Under the pieces are notes generated by a model. That model searched no databases. It was not told the origin of the DNA and saw only the letters and a program-made list of their open reading frames with translations. A stretch of 18,204 nt of DNA, from assembly GCA_937889645.1 (NCBI GenBank), contig CALBZE010000163.1, forward strand, positions 1-18,204, written 5' to 3'. Each line of letters begins with the position of its first letter. Position 1 is the stretch's first letter. Positions 1 to 5,276 of this stretch are shown piece after piece. Source of the DNA: an uncultured bacterium (lineage in GTDB: Bacteria > Gemmatimonadota > Gemmatimonadetes > Longimicrobiales > RSA9). The position numbers and the translations under genes were made by a program.

Positions 1-668
1 AGGCGGGTGGGCATTGAGATGGGGGGTGCGGAACCGCGTGGGGGGTGAAGGGGGGAGGCGGTAGTGTATGGGGGGTGGGCACGGAGATGGAGGGCGCGGT
101 GGTGTGTGGCGTTGACGGCGGGGGCACGGAGCCGTGTGGGTCGAGGGCGGAGGGGGGTGGCGGAATACTCGAGTGATCACCCCGGGGAGCGCGCGGGGTC
201 GCCGGGCGCCGGGTGCGACGCCGGCGGGCGCGACGGTGCCGGGCCGTCGGCGGCGCGCAGTCGCCGGACAATCCCTGTTTCCGCGACGCGCTGCGCGCCG
301 GTGCAGGCCCGCGGCCACAGCAGGCCCGCCGCCGCACCCGGCCCGCGGCTGCAGCCGGCCCGCCGCCCCGCTCCACCTCCGAAACACCGCGTCCCAGAAG
401 CGAACGGTCCGCTCGCCTTTCGTCAGGTGGGCGCATCGTGATAAATTGGTGTGAGATAACGAGTTGTGCGTGCGGGTCGGTACGGCCCGCTTCTTTCCTC
501 TCCCGGCCGGCGAGTTCACCTCTGCGGACGAACTCGGGATTGGCGAACGAACCCGGAACACGCGAACGAACCCGGGATTCGCGGGCGAAGTCGGGGCCGC
601 GGACGATGCCGGGATTCGCGGATGAACCCGGGACCGCGGACGAAGCCGGGACATAGGGAGAGGATACG
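1..668. other. Left-edge spacer without a convincing gene
   Basis: No frame on either strand of this stretch has recognisable protein features; the open frames present are arginine/proline/glycine-rich, as expected by chance in very GC-rich DNA. A roughly 27-nt G-rich block at 5-31 recurs at 75-101 with four mismatches. A less GC-rich patch at about 439-462 could hold a promoter (TAAATT at 442-447 resembles a -10 box), but no good -35 is visible. The right part, 530-652, is a tandem array listed separately. The first few hundred bases could be the degraded 3' flank of a gene lying outside the window. Confidence 0.5.
530..652. repeat. 18-19 bp degenerate tandem array, about 6.5 units
   Basis: Successive units begin at 530, 549, 568, 587, 605, 624 and 642. 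They follow the pattern GAACCCGGGATTCGCGGAC with two to five changes each, and two units are one base shorter. The mixed 18/19-bp length means no reading frame is kept through the array, so it is probably non-coding. It ends just before the ribosome-binding site of the small membrane ORF at 669. Confidence 0.8.
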
Positions 669-797
669 ATGATGAAGCGGATCGAAATCACCGGTTACCC
701 GCGCGCCCTGCTGGTCGCGCTCGCCGGCGGCGCAACGTACCTGATCGCGATCGTTGCGCTGATGATGCCGGTCGTGGAGGCGATGGGTAGATTCTGA
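669..797 (+). CDS. Small single-span membrane peptide (42 aa), hypothetical
   Basis: The 42-codon frame starts ATG-ATG, with a purine-rich GGGAGAGG at about 656-664 as ribosome-binding site. The peptide has a short basic N-terminus (MMKRIE), then a hydrophobic stretch from about residue 13 to 36 (ALLVALAGGATYLIAIVALM and onward), and ends GRF. This is the look of a one-helix inner-membrane peptide with its N-terminus in the cytoplasm. It is not recognised as a family. It lies about 250 bp before the sigma-54 response regulator on the same strand and could share its transcript, although a 21-bp tandem array lies between. The good Shine-Dalgarno and clean hydrophobic block support it; the short length is the main doubt. 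Confidence 0.5.
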   Translation: MMKRIEITGYPRALLVALAGGATYLIAIVALMMPVVEAMGRF

Positions 798-799
798 CC

Positions 800-1030
800 G
801 ACGGCGCGGCTGTGGTGACCGGCCATGCATGGGTCGCGGTCGGACATGCATGGATCGCCGCCGCCCATGCATGGGTCGCGGCCGGCCATACACGAGTCGC
901 GGCCGGACATGCGGGCGTCCCCGGCAGCGATGCAACCGTGGCAACCGGGCATGAAAGCGTCCCCGACAGCCACGGAAGCGGCGCAAACGGTAATGTTGGT
1001 GTCCCCACTGGAAATGAGAGCGTCCTGACC
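800..1030. repeat. 21-bp tandem array, about 11 degenerate units
   Basis: Units start every 21 bp from 800 or 821. The best-kept ones (821-883) share CATGCATGGGTCGCGG around the palindrome ATGCAT; later units are more diverged. Because 21 bp is seven codons, frames read through it as heptapeptides (GHAWVAV, GHAWIAA, AHAWVAA and so on), but no frame has a good start or a plausible protein, so coding is doubtful. The array fills the whole gap between the small membrane ORF and the ribosome-binding site of the response regulator. Its period is close to two turns of the DNA helix. Confidence 0.85.
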
Positions 1031-1050
1031 GGCTCCGAAGAAGGAGAGAG

Positions 1051-2424
1051 ATGGCGAACGACACTCCCCGGATCCTCGTCGCAGACGACCAGCCGGACGT
1101 GCTCGAGGCGCTGCGGCTGCTGCTGAAGGGCGAGGGCTTCGAGATCGAGACGCAGACGTCGCCCGCGGGCGTGATCCAGGCCGTCCAGGAGCGCGACTAC
1201 GACGTCGTCCTGATCGACCTGAACTACACGCGCGACACGACGTCCGGGAAGGAAGGGTTGAATCTGCTGAGCGTGCTGCGCGCGAACGATGCGACGCTCC
1301 CCGTCGTCGTCATGACGGCGTGGGGGAGCATCGAGAGCGCGGTGGAGGCGATGCGCCGCGGCGCGGGCGACTACATCGAGAAGCCGTGGGACAACCAGCG
1401 GCTGATCACGATCCTGCGGACGCAGGTCGAGCTGGGTCGGGCGCTCAGGCGGAGCGAGCGGCTCGAGAGCGAGAACCGCATGCTCCGCAAGGACGGACTT
1501 CCGGAGCTGATCGCCGGCTCGCGCGTCATGAAGCCGATCCTGGAGGTGATGGAGCGGATCGGGCCGTCGGACGCGAACGTGCTCATCACCGGCGAACACG
1601 GGACGGGAAAGGAAGTCGTCGCGCGGTGGCTGCACGCGGCGTCGCCTCGGGCGAACCGGCCGCTGGTTACGGTGAACGCCGGCGGGCTGAGCGAGGGCGT
1701 CTTCGAGTCCGAGCTGTTCGGGCACGTGAAGGGCGCGTTCACGGACGCGAAGACCGACCGCGTCGGCTACTTCGAGCTGGCCGACCAGGGCACGCTCTTC
1801 CTCGACGAGATCGGGAACATGCCGGCGTCGCAGCAGGCCAAGCTGCTGCGGGTGCTGCAGACGGGCGAGTTCCAGCGCGTCGGCTCGGGTCGCACGCGGC
1901 GGGTCGACGTGCGCGTCATCGCCGCGACCAACGTCGACATCCGCAAGGAGGTCGCCGAGGGGCGGTTCCGCGAGGACCTGCTCTACCGGCTCAACACCGT
2001 CGAGATCCACCTCCCGCCGCTGCGCGACCGGACGGAGGACATCCCGGCGCTGGCGATGCATTTCCTGGCGCGTTCGGCCGCGAGGTATCGGAAGCGGATC
2101 CGTGGCTTCGACCCGGAGGCGATCCGGCAGATGCAGCTCCATCCGTGGCCGGGGAACGTGCGGGAGCTGGAGCATGCGGTCGAGAGGGCGGTGCTCATGT
2201 GCACGGGCGAGGTGATACGGGCGGACGATCTGGCGCTGCGGCCGCGGGCGGCGGATGGGGGGGCGGCGAGGTTGGAGGAGATGACGTTGGAGGAGGTGGA
2301 GAAGTACCTGATTCGGCGGGCGTTGGAGCGGTTCGAGGGGAATGTGAGCAGGGCGGCGGAGGCGCTGGGGTTGAGCCGCAGCGCCATGTACCGCCGCCTC
2401 CAGCAGTACGACATCACCCCCTAA
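1051..2424 (+). CDS. Sigma-54-dependent response regulator (NtrC family)
   Basis: Full-length 457-residue NtrC-type activator. Residues 5-125 are a receiver domain with the acidic pair D12-D13, phospho-acceptor D56 (VVLIDLNY) and conserved K111 (EKPWD). Residues about 152-385 are the AAA+ sigma-54 interaction domain: Walker A GEHGTGKE at 181-188, sigma-54 contact loop GAFTDA at 228-233 (canonical GAFTGA with a common Asp variant), Walker B TLFLDEIG at 248-255, and the HPWPGNVRELEH block near 364. Residues about 425-455 are a Fis-type helix-turn-helix (NVSRAAEALGLSRSAMYRRL). On phosphorylation such proteins hydrolyse ATP to open sigma-54 promoters. The ATG has GAAGGAGAG upstream. No kinase gene is adjacent; the NtrY-like kinase at 13546 is a candidate partner. 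Target genes cannot be told from the sequence. Confidence 0.95.
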   Translation: MANDTPRILVADDQPDVLEALRLLLKGEGFEIETQTSPAGVIQAVQERDYDVVLIDLNYTRDTTSGKEGLNLLSVLRANDATLPVVVMTAWGSIESAVEAMRRGAGDYIEKPWDNQRLITILRTQVELGRALRRSERLESENRMLRKDGLPELIAGSRVMKPILEVMERIGPSDANVLITGEHGTGKEVVARWLHAASPRANRPLVTVNAGGLSEGVFESELFGHVKGAFTDAKTDRVGYFELADQGTLFLDEIGNMPASQQAKLLRVLQTGEFQRVGSGRTRRVDVRVIAATNVDIRKEVAEGRFREDLLYRLNTVEIHLPPLRDRTEDIPALAMHFLARSAARYRKRIRGFDPEAIRQMQLHPWPGNVRELEHAVERAVLMCTGEVIRADDLALRPRAADGGAARLEEMTLEEVEKYLIRRALERFEGNVSRAAEALGLSRSAMYRRLQQYDITP

Positions 2425-2588
2425 CGGACCACGTTTCCGTTTCCGAGATATATCGCGGTGGGACAGGAGGCCTGGCCCGTTCGCACGGTTCTGGCGTGTG
2501 CCGGAGCGGGATGCATGGGAAATCGGGCAATCAGAGCCTTCGTTCCGGCCAGAAGGCCGCGAAAATCGGAAAACGGAAACGTGGTCCG
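2425..2588. repeat. 164-bp element with terminal inverted repeats (MITE-like)
   Basis: CGGACCACGTTTCCGTTT at 2425-2442 is repeated exactly as its reverse complement at 2571-2588, and the pairing continues inward as CCGA/TCGG with a one-base offset. Further in, CGCGG and GGCC-rich blocks also pair imperfectly, so a single strand could fold into a long hairpin. The left arm starts on the base after the response-regulator stop codon and the right arm ends three bases before an in-frame GTG at 2592. No transposase and no clear target duplication is visible. It may be a miniature transposable element or a folded intergenic RNA element. Confidence 0.7.
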
Positions 2589-4031
2589 ATCGTGGTCGTC
2601 CCGCAGATCGGCGTCTCGATCGACCCCGCCGACGCCCGCGACGTCGCCGCCCACGCCGACCACATCCGCCGCCGCCAGCCCGCGATCGACGACGTCCGCG
2701 CCTACGGCGACGCCGTCCGCCCCGGCTGCGGCACCGGCGCCTCTCTCTTCCTCCACGACACCGCCGGGATCCAGGAAATGGGCCCGCAAAGGCCGAGCGG
2801 GCTCGAGTACCGCCCCCTCCCCCTCGCCGCCATGGGCGACTTCCTCGCCGTATGCGACGAGTGGAACCCTGGCTTCGCGGCGTACTGTCGCGATACCCTG
2901 GGCCTCGGCGACGTCGAGGTGCTCCGCGCACGACGGTCACACTCCCGCGCGTCGCTCGCGACGCTCTGCCGCCGCGACGCCGACGTCCTCCGCCGCCTCG
3001 CCGACGCCGCCCGCAAGCGCGGCGGGCTGACGCTCCACCCCTACATCAGCTCGCCCGCCGTCTGGCGCCTGGCCGCCGCGATCTCCCGGGAGGCGGGGGG
3101 CGCACCCGTCCACGTAGCCGCGCCGCCGCCGCGCGTCGCGCGGTGCGTCAACGACAAGCTCTGGTTCGCCCGGCGCGTCGCCGAACTGTTCGGGCCGGAC
3201 GCGCTGCCACCGTCATACGCGGCGCGCGACATCGACGCCCTCGTCCGCAGCGTCGAACGCCTCGCCCCCGAATGCGACCAGCTCGTGATCAAGCTGCCGA
3301 GCTCCGCGGGCGCCCGGGGGAATGCGATCCTCGACTGCAGGCGACTCCGCACCCGCCCGCGCGGCGCGTTGCGCAACGAGCTCGTCGCCCTCCTGCGACG
3401 CCGCGGCTGGCGACGTCCCTTCCCCCTCCTCGTCTCCGTCTGGGAGACCCCCGTCGCCATGAGCCCGTCCGCGCAGCTCTGGGTCCCCCACATCGACGAG
3501 GGGCCGCCCGTCGTCGAGGGCGTGTTCGAGCAGGACGTCGTCGGCAAGGCCGCCGGCCGCTTCACCGGTTCCGCGCCCGCCGAGCTCAAGCCGGAGACGA
3601 TCCGTCGCATCGCCCACGAGGCTACGCTCCTCGCTTCGCTCTTCCAGCGACTCGGCTACTTCGGCCGGTGCAGCTTCGACGCGATCCTCGTCGGCGACGA
3701 CCCCGACCGAGCTGCGCTGCACTGGGTCGAGTGCAACGGCCGCTGGGGCGGGACGTCGACGCCCATGACGACCGTCAACCGCCTGACCGGCGACTGGTCG
3801 CGCGCCCCCTTCGCCATCGTCCACCCCGACTGGCGGCTCCGCCTCTCCTTCGACCAGGTGCTCGATCGCGTCGGCGACCGTATCTTTCGCCCCGGCGACA
3901 CGAGCGGGATCGTCTTCATCTCGCCCGGCGACCCCGCCGTCGGAACGGGAATCGAGTTCGTCGCCATCGACCGCGACGTCCGGACCGCGCGACGCGAGGC
4001 CGCGCGCGTCTCGGAACTCCTCCGGAGGTGA
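2511..4031 (+). CDS. ATP-grasp-like ligase, uncharacterised
   Basis: The C-terminal half has the layout of an ATP-grasp ligase. Counting from the alternative GTG at 2592 (479 aa), K189 sits in VNDKLWFARR, K234 in LVIKLPSSAGARGN, then VWETPVAMS near 283-291, FDAIL at 362-366, and the metal-binding type motif WVECNGRWGGTS at 378-389. The N-terminal 180 residues look like a pre-ATP-grasp domain. ATP-grasp enzymes join a carboxylate to an amine or thiol through an acyl-phosphate; the substrate is unknown here. Two starts are possible: ATG 2511 with GGAG five bases upstream (506 aa, used here), or GTG 2592 without a ribosome-binding site. The ATG lies inside the inverted-repeat element, so its first 27 residues (basic, low complexity) may be an addition. 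The stop is two bases before the next gene's start, implying translational coupling. Confidence 0.7.
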   Translation: MHGKSGNQSLRSGQKAAKIGKRKRGPIVVVPQIGVSIDPADARDVAAHADHIRRRQPAIDDVRAYGDAVRPGCGTGASLFLHDTAGIQEMGPQRPSGLEYRPLPLAAMGDFLAVCDEWNPGFAAYCRDTLGLGDVEVLRARRSHSRASLATLCRRDADVLRRLADAARKRGGLTLHPYISSPAVWRLAAAISREAGGAPVHVAAPPPRVARCVNDKLWFARRVAELFGPDALPPSYAARDIDALVRSVERLAPECDQLVIKLPSSAGARGNAILDCRRLRTRPRGALRNELVALLRRRGWRRPFPLLVSVWETPVAMSPSAQLWVPHIDEGPPVVEGVFEQDVVGKAAGRFTGSAPAELKPETIRRIAHEATLLASLFQRLGYFGRCSFDAILVGDDPDRAALHWVECNGRWGGTSTPMTTVNRLTGDWSRAPFAIVHPDWRLRLSFDQVLDRVGDRIFRPGDTSGIVFISPGDPAVGTGIEFVAIDRDVRTARREAARVSELLRR

Positions 4032-4033
4032 AC

Positions 4034-4363
4034 GTGGCGTCCAGCCAGGAATTCGTCGACTTCGTCTGCGACCAGCTGCGCGGCGTCGGCGCCGTCTCGT
4101 CCCGCAAGATGTTCGGCGAGTACGCGATCTACGTCGGGAACAAGGTCGTCGCCCTCGTCTGCGACGACCGCCTCTTCCTCAAGCCGACCGCCGCCGGCCG
4201 CGCGCTGATCGGCACGCCCGCCGAGGCGCCGCCCTACCCCGGCGCCAAGCCCTACTTCGTCGTCGACGACTACCTCGACGACCCCGACTTCCTCGCCCGC
4301 CTCGTCCTCGCGACCGAGGCCGAGGTGCCGGAGCCGAAGCCGAAGAAGCCGAAGGCGAAGTAG
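4034..4363 (+). CDS. TfoX/Sxy N-terminal domain protein
   Basis: The 109-residue protein has the hallmarks of the TfoX N-terminal domain: RKMFGEYAIYVGNKVVALVCDDRLFLK pattern (residues 24-50, key residues MFGEYAIY and FLK), then PPYPGAKPYFVVDD near 66-79. In Haemophilus and relatives full-length TfoX/Sxy promotes competence-gene expression, but stand-alone N-terminal-domain proteins like this are widespread and of unknown function. The tail PKPKKPKAK is lysine-rich. The GTG start is chosen because GGAGG at 4024-4028 lies five bases upstream and the reading frame fits the domain start. It starts two bases after the ATP-grasp stop, so the two are most likely one operon. Confidence 0.88.
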   Translation: MASSQEFVDFVCDQLRGVGAVSSRKMFGEYAIYVGNKVVALVCDDRLFLKPTAAGRALIGTPAEAPPYPGAKPYFVVDDYLDDPDFLARLVLATEAEVPEPKPKKPKAK

Positions 4364-4403
4364 ACGAGGGCGCAGCAGCCGAAGCCTGAGAGGCCCAAGG
4401 CGC

Positions 4404-4427
4404 GCTGCGGGCGACGTCGCCCGCAGC
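4404..4427. terminator. 24-nt perfect palindrome after the TfoX-like gene
   Basis: GCTGCGGGCGAC is followed directly by its exact reverse complement, 40 bases after the stop codon. Transcribed, it could form a very stable GC hairpin. There is no run of T after it, so it is at best a non-canonical terminator. The remaining spacer to 4593 is GC-rich with a repeated CCCGGCGCC and no visible gene. Confidence 0.5.
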
Positions 4428-4593
4428 ACCCTCCAGCCCACCCGGGCGCGGTCCTGGCCCGGCGCCCCGGGGCCCTTTGACCCGGCGCCTCCGGGTCGTC
4501 CGGCCAGCCGACGCCGCCCGCCGCACCGCGCTCTCCGGCCCGCGTGCCCACGCTAATCCGCGCGCACTCCGCGCCGGTCCTCGATCCTTCCTC

Positions 4594-4646
4594 TTGACAG
4601 TCTGAAGGAGTCGTTGCATCCTATTCCTTCAGAAAATCTGAAGGAA
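4594..4646 (+). promoter_or_regulatory. padR promoter with palindromic operator
   Basis: TTGACA at 4594-4599 is a perfect -35 box; the -10 is less clear (CATCCT at 4617-4622 at 17 bp spacing, or CCTATT at 4620-4625). TTCCTTCAGA at 4624-4633 and TCTGAAGGAA at 4637-4646 form a perfect 10-bp inverted repeat around AAA. A third half-site, TCTGAAGGA, lies at 4601-4609 between the -35 and -10 boxes. A dimeric regulator bound here would block RNA polymerase. PadR proteins usually repress their own promoter, so autorepression is the simplest reading. The leader to the ATG at 4723 is about 90 bases. Confidence 0.7.
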
Positions 4647-4722
4647 GGCCCCGCGCGCCCGCGGCACGCGGCGTCGCGTCGCGCCACCATGGAAGCCGCA
4701 CCGAAGAGCGGAAGGACCCCCG

Positions 4723-5067
4723 ATGACCGACCACTCCGGAGAACTACTCCAGGGCACGCTCGAGATGCTCGTGCTCAAAGCCCTGTCGCTCGAGCCGATG
4801 CACGGCTGGGGGCTGGCGCAGCGGATCGAGCAGATGAGCCGCGACGTCTTCCGCGTGAGCCAGGGCTCGCTCTACCCCGCGCTCCAGCGCATGAAGCGGA
4901 AGGGCTGGATCCGCTCGGAGTGGCGCGTGACCGAAAACAACCGCCGCGCCCGCTACTACATGCTCACCCCCGCCGGCGAACGGCAGCTCGAGCAGGAGCG
5001 GGCCGAATGGGAGCGCGTCTCCCGCGCCGTGAACTGGGTGCTCGCGTGGGAAGGCGGCACCGCCTGA
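4723..5067 (+). CDS. PadR family transcriptional regulator
   Basis: The 114-residue protein matches short PadR regulators: LLQGTLEMLVLKALSLEPMHGWGLAQRI opens the winged helix (residues 8-35; key residues G11, L13, H27, G28, G30), then VSQGSLYPALQRMKRKGWI at 45-63 as recognition helix and RARYYMLTPAGERQL at 75-89 as the wing. PadR proteins are dimeric DNA-binding repressors released by small ligands. GGAAGGA about seven bases before the ATG is the ribosome-binding site. It precedes an ADOP permease on the same strand, a pairing that is very frequent in Acidobacteria and Gemmatimonadota, so it probably controls that permease. The ligand is unknown. Confidence 0.95.
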   Translation: MTDHSGELLQGTLEMLVLKALSLEPMHGWGLAQRIEQMSRDVFRVSQGSLYPALQRMKRKGWIRSEWRVTENNRRARYYMLTPAGERQLEQERAEWERVSRAVNWVLAWEGGTA

Positions 5068-5178
5068 CCCGCCCGCCGGTGATGTCCAAGAGCGAAGACC
5101 GAGGATCGAGGAAGTGAGACGTTAGCCCCACAACCCGACACCCGAAACCGATGCCCGAGGACCCGAACCCAAGGCCCC

Positions 5179-5269
5179 GAGCCCTGAGCCCCGAGCCCTG
5201 AGCCCCGAGCCCTGAGCCCCGAGCCCTGAGCCCCGAGCCCCGAGCCCCGAGCCCCGAGCCCCGAGCCCC
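5179..5269. repeat. Heptanucleotide array (GAGCCCY), 13 exact units
   Basis: Thirteen consecutive 7-bp units of GAGCCCT or GAGCCCC: the first eight alternate T and C at the last base, the last five all end in C. Weaker copies (for example GACCCGAACCC) extend the array upstream to about 5130. It ends seven bases before the permease ATG and so occupies the place where a ribosome-binding site is expected. The same heptamer in opposite orientation lies just after the permease. Confidence 0.97.
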
Positions 5270-5276
5270 GACAACC

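Noticed and set aside
812..1126. Heptapeptide-repeat protein in the 21-bp array
   Set aside because: It has only a GTG start without a ribosome-binding site, overlaps the response-regulator gene, and other frames also read through the array.
688..2940. 750-codon minus-strand frame opposite the response regulator
   Set aside because: It is an arginine/leucine/proline-rich shadow of the real plus-strand gene in very GC-rich DNA, with no family features.
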